Of a DNA stretch of 64,000 nucleotides, positions 24,153-32,899 are shown one piece after another. Source of the DNA: CAVZTX01 sp963778375 (GTDB lineage: Bacteria > Chloroflexota > Ktedonobacteria > Ktedonobacterales > Ktedonobacteraceae). Every line of letters begins with the position of its first letter. Within the stretch, counting starts at the first letter, position 1. The DNA lies in contig CAVZTX010000038.1 of NCBI GenBank assembly GCA_963778375.1, positions 348,821 to 412,820 on the forward strand. Reading direction: 5' to 3'. A program made the translations under genes and the position numbers. The notes beneath the pieces are model-generated. The model was not told the origin of the DNA and made no database searches. It saw only the letters and a list, made by a program, of their open reading frames with translations.

Positions 24153-25814
24153 GTGAGGCGCTTTGTGCCTAATTACTTGCCTTCTCAACATAGGCAGCAT
24201 TTACCGATCACGCTGCTCTTGCTGAGTGTCTTGCTTATGATGCTTGCAGCCTGTGGTGGAAGTACTTCAAATCCAACTACAAAGGGCACGCCTGTACTGG
24301 CATCCCGGCAAGTATTGACCTTTCCTAATGTTGGCACCCAAGATATTGGCGTTCTTGATCCGGCACTCGGACCGGATTCGAACTCTGCTATCGCCGTGAA
24401 CATGATCTATAGTGGCCTGGTGAGACCTGATAAAAACTTAAATGTCATCCCAGATCAGGCGAAGACATGGAATATTTCTCCAGATAACAAGGTCTATACC
24501 TTTCATCTACAATCGGGCATCACCTTCTCAGATGGAACTCCTGTTACCGCTCAGACGTATGTCTACACATTGACGCGAGCGTTGCTTCCAGAGGTGAAAT
24601 CACCCACCGCTAGCTTTTTTGAGCAGGCAATCGTCGGATCGGTCGATGTCAGTAACGGTAAGACTAGAGTTTTGCGGGGGGTAAAAGCACTTGATAACCT
24701 GACCTTGCAAATCACGTTGACGCAGCCGACGCCGTATTTCCTGGAAGTGCTCACCAACTCGGTCTACTTCCCCTTGAATGAGAGTATCATCAATAAATAC
24801 GGGCAGAGTGATTGGATCAATCATGCAGCGGGTAACGCAATTGGAACAGGCCCCTTTATGGTCAAAGAGTGGGATCACAACGTAAAAATAGTTCTGGTTC
24901 CCAACACCCACTATTACGGCAATAAGACGAAATTGACGGAAGTAGATATGCTCTTCGTCAATGATCTGAACACAGCCCTTCAGTCATATCGAGCAGGGCA
25001 GTACAATTTCAATTGGAATATCACGCCAGAGCAACTCATCACTGCAAAGGGGCTACAAGGCTTTACGATGAAGCCGTTGTTGCAAACAGATCTGCTCTTC
25101 TTTAACAATAAAATGGCACCATTTGATAATGTGGCCGTGCGTCAGGCCTTTGCTTATGCAACCGATAAAGTGACGTTGGCTCATGCGGTCTTTAAAGATG
25201 CTGTTACGCCCGCCTCAACGATTATTCCACCGGGAATGCCGGGCTACCAACCAAACTATCCAGGATTGCCCTTTGATAAGAACAAGGCGAAATCCCTTTT
25301 ACAATCGGTTTATCCAGATGTTAGCAAGGTGCCGCCGATAACATTCTCCTATCCCAACTCACAAGTGTCTCAAGGTGAGGCGGCAGTACTGCAACAGATG
25401 TGGCAGACGGCGCTAGGGATCCAGGTGAAGTTATTACCCGTGGAATTGAATGCTTACAATGATGAGACAAATAGACACGAGGTGCAGTTCGGCTTTACGC
25501 AGTGGGGCGCGGATTTCCCCGATCCCTACGATTGGCTGACGTTGAATCTCACAACCACTGCACCAAATAACAACGGTGAGTGGAGCAACCCTGAGTTTGA
25601 TTCGACGGTGATGCAGGCGGAACAGACTACTGGTGATGCTCGGATCGCGCTCTACAATAAAGCAGAGCAGATTGCCATTACTGATGTAGGATGGCTGCCT
25701 ATCGACCACCAGTCCATGGCTGCCATTATTCCGCCCTGGGTACATGGAGTCAGTCTGAACGGTGAGGGACTCTTCTTTGGAGACTGGTCAGATGTCTATC
25801 TGATACAACATTAG
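24153..25814 (+). CDS. ABC transporter substrate-binding lipoprotein, family 5 (oligopeptide type)
   Basis: This is an extracellular solute-binding protein of the SBP_bac_5 (OppA/DppA) family. It starts at GTG 24153. A signal peptide ends in a lipobox (LLMMLAAC, Cys near residue 34), so it is membrane-anchored. Family signatures include the N-terminal VNMIYSGLVRPDKNLNVIPD, FHLQSGITFSDGTPVTAQ and VRQAFAYATDKVTLA. Its 553 residues are normal. No permease or ATPase genes adjoin it, so it stands alone and either serves a transporter encoded elsewhere or acts as an orphan sensor. Substrate cannot be predicted. Confidence 0.92.
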   Translation: MRRFVPNYLPSQHRQHLPITLLLLSVLLMMLAACGGSTSNPTTKGTPVLASRQVLTFPNVGTQDIGVLDPALGPDSNSAIAVNMIYSGLVRPDKNLNVIPDQAKTWNISPDNKVYTFHLQSGITFSDGTPVTAQTYVYTLTRALLPEVKSPTASFFEQAIVGSVDVSNGKTRVLRGVKALDNLTLQITLTQPTPYFLEVLTNSVYFPLNESIINKYGQSDWINHAAGNAIGTGPFMVKEWDHNVKIVLVPNTHYYGNKTKLTEVDMLFVNDLNTALQSYRAGQYNFNWNITPEQLITAKGLQGFTMKPLLQTDLLFFNNKMAPFDNVAVRQAFAYATDKVTLAHAVFKDAVTPASTIIPPGMPGYQPNYPGLPFDKNKAKSLLQSVYPDVSKVPPITFSYPNSQVSQGEAAVLQQMWQTALGIQVKLLPVELNAYNDETNRHEVQFGFTQWGADFPDPYDWLTLNLTTTAPNNNGEWSNPEFDSTVMQAEQTTGDARIALYNKAEQIAITDVGWLPIDHQSMAAIIPPWVHGVSLNGEGLFFGDWSDVYLIQH

Positions 25815-25879
25815 TATACTGGTTCACGACTGAGCTTGAAAGCCTTCTGATGCAGATGATATACTTAAGGTAACATATC

Positions 25880-25905
25880 AGGCCCGCCTTGCTCTCGGCG
25901 GGCCT
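25880..25905 (+). terminator. Terminator after the peptide-binding protein gene
   Basis: AGGCCCGCC and GGCGGGCCT form a 9-bp GC-rich stem with an eight-base loop, followed by a weak T-containing run (TACTCTAT). It lies 65 bases after the stop at 25814. Confidence 0.7.
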
Positions 25906-25970
25906 TACTCTATAACACATAATGGATGTGTTTCACCCGTTAGATTGTTGAAGCAAAGACGCTTCTCTAT

Positions 25971-26002
25971 GCAACGTTGCGTAGATGGCCTATGATTGGC
26001 CA
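25971..26002 (+). promoter_or_regulatory. Palindromes upstream of glutamate dehydrogenase
   Basis: GCAACGTTGC at 25971-25980 is a perfect 10-bp palindrome. TGGCC (25986-25990) and GGCCA (25998-26002) form an inverted repeat around TATGATT, which also contains a possible -10 (TATGAT). These sit 20-50 bases before the ATG and are candidate operators for nitrogen- or carbon-responsive control. The regulator is unknown. Confidence 0.4.
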
Positions 26003-26022
26003 AAGTAAGGAGGTTTTAGACT

Positions 26023-27276
26023 ATGGCTGTCGACATTATTAATCCCTATGCTGTGGCGATTGCTCAATTTGATGAAGCTGCGGAACGCCTCGGACTCTCG
26101 CAAGCGATGCGAGCTATTTTACGTAAACCTAAACGCGAACTGATCGTCAATTTCCCGGTACGGATGGATAATGGTGATGTAGAGATGTTCACAGGCTATC
26201 GGGTACAACACAATATCAATCGCGGCCCTGCCAAAGGCGGTATTCGCTTCAGTCCCGAAGTCTCGCTCGATGAAGTGCGTGCACTGGCAATGTGGATGAC
26301 CTGGAAATGCGCGGTCGTGGGCATCCCTTTCGGTGGTGCAAAGGGTGGTGTTATCTGCGATCCTCACATAATGTCGCGTGCTGAACTTGAGCGCCTCACG
26401 CGCCGCTATGCTACCGAAATCTCCATTCTCATCGGCCCCAACAGAGATATTCCCGCCCCTGACATGAACACTAATCCGCAGGTGATGGGTTGGATCATGG
26501 ATACTGTATCGATGCATGAAGGCTATTCGATACCCGCCACGGTCACCGGTAAACCGATCGCTATTGGAGGTAGTGAGGGCCGATTGGAGGCTACTGCTCG
26601 CGGTGTGCAGGTAGTGACACGCGATACGATGCTTGATCTCGGCATGCGGCCAGACGAATGTACTGTAGTCGTTCAAGGCTTCGGCAATGTTGGTAGCATC
26701 TCTGCACGTCTGCTGCATGAGCTGGGATGCAATGTCATTGGATTGAGCGACATCAGTGGTGGTGTCTATAATGCGCAAGGTATCGATGTACACCGTGCGT
26801 TGCGATACTCCAAAGAACATGGCTCATTGAAAGGCTTGCCAGATACCGAAACGGTGACGAATGCCGAATTGCTGGAGCTTCCATGCGATGTGCTGGTGCC
26901 TGCCGCTTTGGAGAATCAGTTGACCGCGAGAAATGCCTCACGTGTGAAAACCCGCTTGATTATTGAAGCAGCCAATGGCCCGACTACCCCGGAGGCCGAT
27001 CACATCTTCAATGATCGGGGCATTACGGTCGTACCTGATATCCTGGCAAATGCCGGTGGCGTGACGGTCAGCTACTTTGAGTGGGTACAGGACCTGCAGC
27101 GCTTCTTCTGGGCCGAACACGAGATCAACGATCGTCTTGAGACGATCATGACGCGCTCCTATCGCGCCGTTCGTGAGAAGTCTTTAGAGCAGGAAACCAA
27201 CCTGCGTATGGGTGCCTATCTCCTTGCTGTGGCGCGTGTCGCTGAAGCGACCGAGATTCGTGGAGTATACCCGTAA
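26023..27276 (+). CDS. Glu/Leu/Phe/Val dehydrogenase (glutamate dehydrogenase)
   Basis: It reversibly deaminates glutamate to 2-oxoglutarate with NAD(P)+. The 417 residues match hexameric GDH of the short type. Substrate and catalytic motifs are GGIRFSPEVSLDEVRALAMW, then KCAVVGIPFGGAKGGV with the catalytic Lys, and the nucleotide fold VQGFGNVGSISARLLHELG. TAAGGAGG precedes the ATG. It could link the amino-acid breakdown genes nearby to central metabolism. I do not assign NAD or NADP preference. Confidence 0.95.
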   Translation: MAVDIINPYAVAIAQFDEAAERLGLSQAMRAILRKPKRELIVNFPVRMDNGDVEMFTGYRVQHNINRGPAKGGIRFSPEVSLDEVRALAMWMTWKCAVVGIPFGGAKGGVICDPHIMSRAELERLTRRYATEISILIGPNRDIPAPDMNTNPQVMGWIMDTVSMHEGYSIPATVTGKPIAIGGSEGRLEATARGVQVVTRDTMLDLGMRPDECTVVVQGFGNVGSISARLLHELGCNVIGLSDISGGVYNAQGIDVHRALRYSKEHGSLKGLPDTETVTNAELLELPCDVLVPAALENQLTARNASRVKTRLIIEAANGPTTPEADHIFNDRGITVVPDILANAGGVTVSYFEWVQDLQRFFWAEHEINDRLETIMTRSYRAVREKSLEQETNLRMGAYLLAVARVAEATEIRGVYP

Positions 27277-27317
27277 ATTATTCATTGCTGATTTCAGCAA
27301 AACGTCTATTCTAGAGC

Positions 27318-27392
27318 GACTCTGCATGATAGGGCAAGGTCGCTCTTAGAATACGACTCTGCCTGAGAGGGCAAGGTCGCTCTTTAGAATAC
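27318..27392 (+). repeat. Tandem 37/38-bp repeat with hairpin after gdh
   Basis: Two consecutive copies at 27318-27354 and 27355-27392 share the frame GACTCTGC-N6-GGGCAAGGTCGCTCTT and end AGAATAC. AGAGCGAC (27313-27320) pairs with GTCGCTCT (27339-27346) and a similar stem can use the second copy. The position just after the gdh stop suggests a duplicated terminator or mRNA-end element. The remainder of the gap to 27508 shows nothing else. Confidence 0.7.
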
Positions 27393-27508
27393 TGAGGTTA
27401 ACTTACTGGCTCCATATGCACTATTTTCAACCAGATCTCTTGTTTGCTCTCGCTATCGGGAGGGCTCCATACCGGCTCAACGCTGAAAATCACATTCACA
27501 AGTGACCT

Positions 27509-29215
27509 TCATGGAACGACTTGCCATTGAGGGCCGCCACGCATCAATGTGCCGGAGAATTGGACACCATTGACTGCCAGGCGCAATTTTAAATGGCGTC
27601 CTTCACGACCACTTACCCAGAAGCGGTTGAGGCGCAGGCTATTTGCTTTGAAAATTGGTTCAGGATTACTCGCACCAAAGGGACTGAGCTGGCGAATCTT
27701 CAGGTAGGTATTGTAGTTTAGGTACTCGGGTCGCATCAGCAGTAGATCTACTTTGCGCGAGCTGGAAGGCGGAGCAGCCTCCGGCTCGATTCCAACGCCA
27801 GCTAAATCGGCAACGTCGGTTTCTCCTGCAATTGCCACAACAGGCGTGACAGGTAATGCGGAGTTTTGATTCTTAGACCATTTCTGTAGATGCTGGCGCA
27901 ATTCCTCGATACGATCATTGGCAATAGTGAACCCGGCTGCTGATGAATGTCCTCCATGCCGTTCGAACAGGTCAGCAGGTGCAGCGCGCAGGGCCTCGAT
28001 AATGTTGAACCCATTATGACTACGGGCCGAACCCCGGCTAGACTCAGGCCCTTTGCTGAGCACGAAAACAGTACTCTGGTTTTCTTCAGCCAGCTTGCCT
28101 GCTACCAGCCCAATAATGCCTTCGGGCCAATTATCTCCACTCACCAGTATTACCGCATCTTGAGAGTAGCGTTGTACCTCTTCACGTACACTGATCATCA
28201 GCTCTTCCGTCTGACGCTGACGTGATTGGTTGAGTTCTTCCAGTTCCTGAGCATAAGCAAAAGCTTCTTCGTCAGAAGTTGTTGTCAGGAGGTTGAAGGC
28301 GATACTCGCATCCTTCATGCGTCCGGCTGCGTTAATGCGTGGCCCAAGCACGTAGGCAATATCCCGCTCGCGAATTTTCCCAGGTTGTAGATTTGACAGG
28401 CGTATTAGTGTCCTCAGACCAGCATTCCCTGTTCGATTCAGTTGTTCTATACCCAGCCGCACAAGCGTATGGTTTTCACCGAGCAGAGGAGCGATATCTG
28501 AGATAGTGCCAATCGCTACCAGGTCAAGTAGTTCCAGCTCTTGTTTCGGACGATCATAGGTGCGATAGAGAGCCTGCACCAGCTTAAAAGCGATTCCCAC
28601 TCCACAAAGATAGCGTTCACTATACTGACTATCTGGCCTCCAGGGATTAATCATGGCATAGGCTGGAGGAAGTTGTTCTGGTGGATGGTGATGATCGGTA
28701 ATAATCACATCGATGCCCAGCGTTTTTGCATGCGCTATGGCTTCAACATCAGAGCTGCCGCAATCAGTGGTGATGATAAGCGACGTTCCACGCGTTTTGA
28801 GCGTCTCAATGACTTCCCTGCTTACGCCTCGCGCATCCTGGAGGCGGTTGGGAATATAGTAATCAAGTGGAGCATCGGAATGCTTGAGGGTTCTCAGAGC
28901 GCGGGTCAGCAGTGCAGCCGAGGTAACTCCGTCGGCATCGAAGTCTCCGTAGACGGTAATATGCTCGTCGCTATCAAGTGCTCGACGGATACGTGCAACT
29001 GCGCGATCCATATCGATGAATGAAAATGGGTCAGGTATGGAATCATATTGTGCATCCAGAAAGGCACGCATTGCAGCAGGCGTCCGAATGCTGCGATTAA
29101 AGAGCAACTGTGCATGGAGAAACTCTATCCCTGCCTGTTTGAACTCCTGAAATTGTATCTCATTCATTCGCTCAAACATCTCCCAGGATGGTGATGCAGA
29201 AGATGATAATTCCAC
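27509..29215 (-). CDS. recJ: Single-stranded-DNA-specific exonuclease RecJ
   Basis: RecJ degrades ssDNA 5'-3' in recombination and mismatch repair. Translation starts at GTG 29215 after AAAAGGA. The DHH-family motifs are DFDADG (91-96), ITTDCGSSD (around 148-156), ITDHHHPPE (172-180), a later GGHSSAAGF (DHHA1 domain) and the C-terminal OB-like region. Its 568 residues match RecJ. It follows hemW on the same strand by 22 bases. Confidence 0.95.
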   Translation of the reverse strand: MELSSSASPSWEMFERMNEIQFQEFKQAGIEFLHAQLLFNRSIRTPAAMRAFLDAQYDSIPDPFSFIDMDRAVARIRRALDSDEHITVYGDFDADGVTSAALLTRALRTLKHSDAPLDYYIPNRLQDARGVSREVIETLKTRGTSLIITTDCGSSDVEAIAHAKTLGIDVIITDHHHPPEQLPPAYAMINPWRPDSQYSERYLCGVGIAFKLVQALYRTYDRPKQELELLDLVAIGTISDIAPLLGENHTLVRLGIEQLNRTGNAGLRTLIRLSNLQPGKIRERDIAYVLGPRINAAGRMKDASIAFNLLTTTSDEEAFAYAQELEELNQSRQRQTEELMISVREEVQRYSQDAVILVSGDNWPEGIIGLVAGKLAEENQSTVFVLSKGPESSRGSARSHNGFNIIEALRAAPADLFERHGGHSSAAGFTIANDRIEELRQHLQKWSKNQNSALPVTPVVAIAGETDVADLAGVGIEPEAAPPSSSRKVDLLLMRPEYLNYNTYLKIRQLSPFGASNPEPIFKANSLRLNRFWVSGREGRHLKLRLAVNGVQFSGTLMRGGPQWQVVP

Positions 29216-29237
29216 GCGAATATCCTTTTCGTTTTCT

Positions 29238-30455
29238 TTAGTCGGGCAACAGCCTCAGAAATACCTCGTTACCTAGCAAGCGCCCTCGTTTGCTCAGGCG
29301 CAACCAATCTTGTGCTTGTTCCAGAAGTCCAGCCTCTTCTACCATACGTAGTCGGTCGCCCACAAATTGTGCAAATGGCATGCCAAAACGCTGCTCAAAC
29401 GTAGGTAAATGCAGACCGGCAGCAGTACGAAGTCCCAGAAATGCCGTCTCAGACATCTCTTGTACTCGTCCAACCGTTTCACTTTCGGCTTCGGGTCTTT
29501 GTTTTGCTTTAAGTAAGCGAATATACTCTGCCGGGTCTAGAATATTGGAGAAGCGTCTTCCACCGAAGCTGGAATGTGCCCCGGCACCCATGCCGAGATA
29601 GGGGAGGTTCTGCCAGTAGGTCAAATTATGACGGGACTGGTGCCCAGGAAGCGCCCAGTTTGAGATTTCATAGTTCTCATAGCCTGCGGCCTGTAAACGT
29701 TCGTCCGCGTATTCATACATGTCGGCGCACAGGTCCTCATCCGCTGGCGTAATACGTCCTTCGTGTGTCCAGGTATGAAAAGGCGTCCCTTCTTCGATAA
29801 TCAGAGAGTAGAGCGAGAGATGCTCAGGGCACAGCGACAACGCCTGGTCAAGGGTTTCACGCCAATGACGCATCGTCTGTCCAGGCAATCCGAACATAAA
29901 ATCAAGGTTGATGGATGTAAAACCGGCGACGCGTGCATTATACAAGGCACGCGTGATCTGCTCGGGAGAATGGATACGTCCTAATGTCTTGAGCAAATCG
30001 ACGTCGAAGCTTTGAGATCCTAAGCTAAGTCGGTTGACGCCAGCGGCTCGCAGACCCTTCAACTGCTCGCGGCTAAGCGTTCCGGGATTGGCCTCCAATG
30101 TGATTTCAGCATCTTCATCGACGGCAAAAGCACTGCGGCAAGCATGAAGCACACGTTCAATTTGCTCAACGCTCAAAAGACTTGGTGTGCCACCGCCAAA
30201 GAAAATTGTGCGAGCACGGCGAGGGCTATCGTCTTCGCGTTGCGCCAATATGCCTGCCAGATCTATCTCTGTGAGTAAGGCGCGCACGTATGGTTCTCTC
30301 AGTGGAAGAATACCGGCATAAGTATTGAAATCACAGTAGTGGCAGCGTGTGTGACAAAAAGGAACATGCAAGTAGAGAGAAACGGTCTCTAGAAGCTGTG
30401 ATATTGTCTCTTTTTCTGAATGTTTCTGAACTGTAACAGGTGCTGTAATGACCAT
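29238..30455 (-). CDS. hemW: Radical SAM protein HemW (heme chaperone, HemN-like)
   Basis: HemW is a heme-binding radical SAM protein related to coproporphyrinogen III dehydrogenase. The cluster motif is CHTRCHYCDF; the residue after the third Cys segment is Phe where true HemN has a fourth Cys, favouring HemW. GGGTPSLL and SLGSQSFD are the family's SAM-binding and core motifs, and a C-terminal HemN_C domain follows. Length is 405 aa. The ATG at 30455 has AAGGA upstream. True HemN activity is not supported. Confidence 0.92.
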   Translation of the reverse strand: MVITAPVTVQKHSEKETISQLLETVSLYLHVPFCHTRCHYCDFNTYAGILPLREPYVRALLTEIDLAGILAQREDDSPRRARTIFFGGGTPSLLSVEQIERVLHACRSAFAVDEDAEITLEANPGTLSREQLKGLRAAGVNRLSLGSQSFDVDLLKTLGRIHSPEQITRALYNARVAGFTSINLDFMFGLPGQTMRHWRETLDQALSLCPEHLSLYSLIIEEGTPFHTWTHEGRITPADEDLCADMYEYADERLQAAGYENYEISNWALPGHQSRHNLTYWQNLPYLGMGAGAHSSFGGRRFSNILDPAEYIRLLKAKQRPEAESETVGRVQEMSETAFLGLRTAAGLHLPTFEQRFGMPFAQFVGDRLRMVEEAGLLEQAQDWLRLSKRGRLLGNEVFLRLLPD

Positions 30456-30471
30456 GAAAAATCCTTAGCAA

Positions 30472-30502
30472 GGTTACAAGCGGAGGAGAGCCGCTTGTAA
30501 CC
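30472..30502 (-). terminator. 12-bp inverted repeat between PpiC gene and hemW
   Basis: GGTTACAAGCGG (30472-30483) and CCGCTTGTAACC (30491-30502) are exact reverse complements with a seven-base loop. It lies 15 bases after the foldase stop in the direction of transcription and only 17 bases before the hemW start. It is probably a terminator or attenuator; the following T-content is modest. Confidence 0.65.
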
Positions 30503-30517
30503 CTCGCTTTGATGCTT

Positions 30518-31963
30518 TTACCCTCCTGCAGGCGCTGTAGGCGTAGGTAATGCAGGCGCTGATGATGGTAAATCAGAAGGCTGATTTCCAGGATCGGTCT
30601 GCATGTTCTGATCTACCGGTGTAATCTTTGTGGTGGGGAAGCCACGCTCCATCAATAACCAGTCTGACAAGGCGTTGGTCTGCAGCGCTTTCAGCGTCGT
30701 AGGGTCTACAGCACGAGAGGGATCAATTCCCAGAATCTGGACGATATGGTAGTCTCCATTTTCCAGAATGATGGGGCTGATCTCGTTAATCGTACGATGA
30801 GGATCGAAGATCCAGTCCTCTACGATGGCCTGCGATTGGCTTTCCGCCAACTGACCTCTAGCCAACCAACCCATATATCCACCCTGGTTGTTGGTAGTTG
30901 TATCTAGCGAATTTTTCTTCGCCAGCGCTCCGAAGTCAGCACCCTGCTTGAGTTGTTTGAGAATCTGCTGTGCATGTGCCATCGTATCAATCGACATGCT
31001 CCGTGCCAGCACCTGGTAGGTGGGGGATACCTTTAGCGAAGCAAGGTAGTTCTGCATGTTGTCGCGACGCACAATGATAGCTAACATTGCTAACATATCA
31101 TCATTACTGATGTTATCCTGGCTCAAGACCTTGTTATAATTGGTAGTTGATGGCAAGTTGGATTTCAAATCATTCAAAGCCGCATTAACCTGGGCGGTTG
31201 TAGGATTGACCCGAGCCTGGATCGCACCACTCTGAGTTGCCAGCCATTCACGTATGAGTTCATCATCCTGCAACCACGTAGCGCTATCACTACCAATTTG
31301 TGAGTAAGTGAATTTTTGTTGCTCAAGGGCAATCTGGCCACTCGAAGGATCAGTCAGCGCAGTAAGTTGCTGGTTAAGCGTGCCTTGCTGCGTCTGGGCA
31401 GTCTTAAGCTGTTGCTGAGCGGCTTTCAGTTGCGAGTTCAAGCTATCACGCTGGGCACTTGGACCGGCGGGCAAGGCCTTGATCTGGTTATTAAGGCTAG
31501 TAATCTGGCTCGTGGTGGTATCAATGATCTTCTGCTGATCGGCGACCTGTTTCTCGAGATTTGTGCGCTGTGCATTTAGCCCATGCGGTCCGTTGATCAG
31601 GTTATCCTCAAGCTGCGCCTTGACCGCTACCAGCTTACGAAATTGGGATTGTGGAATAGAGTGACCATTGACAACGGTAATAGCCTCGCCTGGAACAATG
31701 ACATTGATATTAAGCCAGAACCATGCGATAACCCCAATAACAAGCAAGCCTAGGATGCCTGTGATGATCCAGGTAACGCGGGTTTGAATGCGGACTTTCT
31801 CGGTGTGTGAAAGGTGCTTCCCCCATCCAAAAATGAGAGGCTTCCCATCGCGTCGTGCTTCTACACGTGCGGTCTGTTTCGCGTATTTCTTTGCTGATTT
31901 AGCAGATCGTACTGAGCGTGAACTTTCTGGCCGTCTTATCGGACGCTCTGTCGAACTCTTCAT
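30518..31963 (-). CDS. Membrane-anchored peptidyl-prolyl isomerase (SurA/PpiC type)
   Basis: Probably an extracytoplasmic foldase. The 481 residues contain a basic cytoplasmic N-terminus, one transmembrane helix at about 68-90 (ITGILGLLVIGVIAWFWL), a long Gln/Leu-rich coiled-coil segment (about 130-215) inserted in a SurA-like N-terminal domain, and a parvulin domain near 330-430 (ADFGALAKKNSLDTTTNNQGG, then GYMGWLARGQ). A Pro/Thr/Ser-rich tail ends the protein. The ATG follows AGGAGGGGAAA. Analogous to PrsA but anchored by a helix, not a lipid. Confidence 0.88.
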   Translation of the reverse strand: MKSSTERPIRRPESSRSVRSAKSAKKYAKQTARVEARRDGKPLIFGWGKHLSHTEKVRIQTRVTWIITGILGLLVIGVIAWFWLNINVIVPGEAITVVNGHSIPQSQFRKLVAVKAQLEDNLINGPHGLNAQRTNLEKQVADQQKIIDTTTSQITSLNNQIKALPAGPSAQRDSLNSQLKAAQQQLKTAQTQQGTLNQQLTALTDPSSGQIALEQQKFTYSQIGSDSATWLQDDELIREWLATQSGAIQARVNPTTAQVNAALNDLKSNLPSTTNYNKVLSQDNISNDDMLAMLAIIVRRDNMQNYLASLKVSPTYQVLARSMSIDTMAHAQQILKQLKQGADFGALAKKNSLDTTTNNQGGYMGWLARGQLAESQSQAIVEDWIFDPHRTINEISPIILENGDYHIVQILGIDPSRAVDPTTLKALQTNALSDWLLMERGFPTTKITPVDQNMQTDPGNQPSDLPSSAPALPTPTAPAGG

Positions 31964-32015
31964 AAGGTTTTTCCCCTCCTGATTAGGGCGTGGCTGGCAT
32001 TAAGATAGCAAACAA

Positions 32016-32055
32016 GCACAGGAAAGGATACATGTGTATATACCCTTTGCTGTGC
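32016..32055 (-). terminator. Hairpin after rpsR
   Basis: On the minus strand GCACAG...CTGTGC close a long imperfect hairpin whose inner arms AAAGGGTATA and TGTATCCTTT also pair, followed by a T-rich run. It lies about 20 bases past the rpsR stop and probably ends the rpsF-ssb-rpsR transcript or attenuates read-through into the foldase gene. Confidence 0.6.
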
Positions 32056-32074
32056 GATGCATAATTGTCTACCT

Positions 32075-32362
32075 CTACATGCCCCGCATGTGCTCGGCGG
32101 TGTAGGGTAGTAGTGCCATAAACCGCGCCTCTTTGAGAGCTACACTGAGACGGCGCTGATGTTTAGCGCAAGTCCCCGTCTTACGGCGGGGTTCGATTTT
32201 GCCACGATCGGAAATGTAGCGTTTCATGAAACGGCTAGCATCCTTGTAATCAATTTCACGCACGTGATCGTGACAAAACTGGCATATTTTGCGGCGAGTT
32301 GTACGCTCGCCTCGTCCGCCCTGTCGTTCGCGACGAGGAGCGGATTCGGATCGTCTTTGCAC
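32075..32362 (-). CDS. rpsR: 30S ribosomal protein S18, zinc-type
   Basis: S18 partners with S6 on the 30S platform. It starts at GTG 32362 with GGAG eight bases upstream. The 95 residues contain KICQFCHDH (C-x2-C), then DRGKIEPRRKTGTCAKHQRR, with C and H as likely further zinc ligands, and end in ALKEARFMALLPY. The N-terminal Arg/Gly-rich run is slightly longer than usual. No rplI follows, unlike many bacteria. Confidence 0.95.
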   Translation of the reverse strand: MQRRSESAPRRERQGGRGERTTRRKICQFCHDHVREIDYKDASRFMKRYISDRGKIEPRRKTGTCAKHQRRLSVALKEARFMALLPYTAEHMRGM

Positions 32363-32407
32363 GGACTGTTCTCCTCTGTCCCTCAGAAAGGAATTTCCTC
32401 AGGATTT

Positions 32408-32818
32408 TCAGGAAAGGTTGTCCGGGTAGTCGAGAAAGGGATCGTGATCGTCAATGCTCCCTGATGAATAGGATTCAGAACTTCCCGCAGAAGACTTAGG
32501 AGTGAGTATCTGCATATCACTGGCAATAACATCTACTGCTGTACGCTCTACACCGTTTTTGTCGGTATATTTGCGCTGCGTTAGACGGCCTTCGATATAG
32601 GCCTTGGAGCCTTTGTGCAGATATCGCTCACATATCTCTGCGAGTTTGTTCCAAGCAACGATATTAAACCATTCGGTCTCTTCCTTCGTCTCGCCGTTCC
32701 TTGATTTGTATGAGCGGCTAACAGCGAGAGAGAATTTTGTGACGGGGGTGCCTTCAGATGTGACTTGCAATTCGGGATCTCTTCCCAGATTCCCGATCAA
32801 CATAATTTTGTTTAGCAT
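32408..32818 (-). CDS. ssb: Single-stranded DNA-binding protein
   Basis: SSB coats ssDNA in replication and repair. I start at ATG 32818 (MLNKIMLIGNLGRDPELQVT), with GAAAGGAC about 8 bases upstream; a TTG two codons earlier is too close to it. The OB fold spans about residues 1-105. The 136-residue protein ends DDHDPFLDYPDNLS: a DPF motif like the canonical acidic tip is present but eight residues short of the end, which is unusual. It is between rpsF and rpsR as usual. Confidence 0.94.
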   Translation of the reverse strand: MLNKIMLIGNLGRDPELQVTSEGTPVTKFSLAVSRSYKSRNGETKEETEWFNIVAWNKLAEICERYLHKGSKAYIEGRLTQRKYTDKNGVERTAVDVIASDMQILTPKSSAGSSESYSSGSIDDHDPFLDYPDNLS

Positions 32819-32899
32819 GGTCAATGTCCTTTCAAAATTTCAGCCACTGAGACATCTCCTCACTGAGATCGGATGAACTACCCAGGCAACTCTTTCTAA

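Noticed and set aside
26753..26941. Minus-strand frames inside glutamate dehydrogenase and other large genes
   Set aside because: All are shadows of well-identified genes and show no initiation signals or family resemblance.
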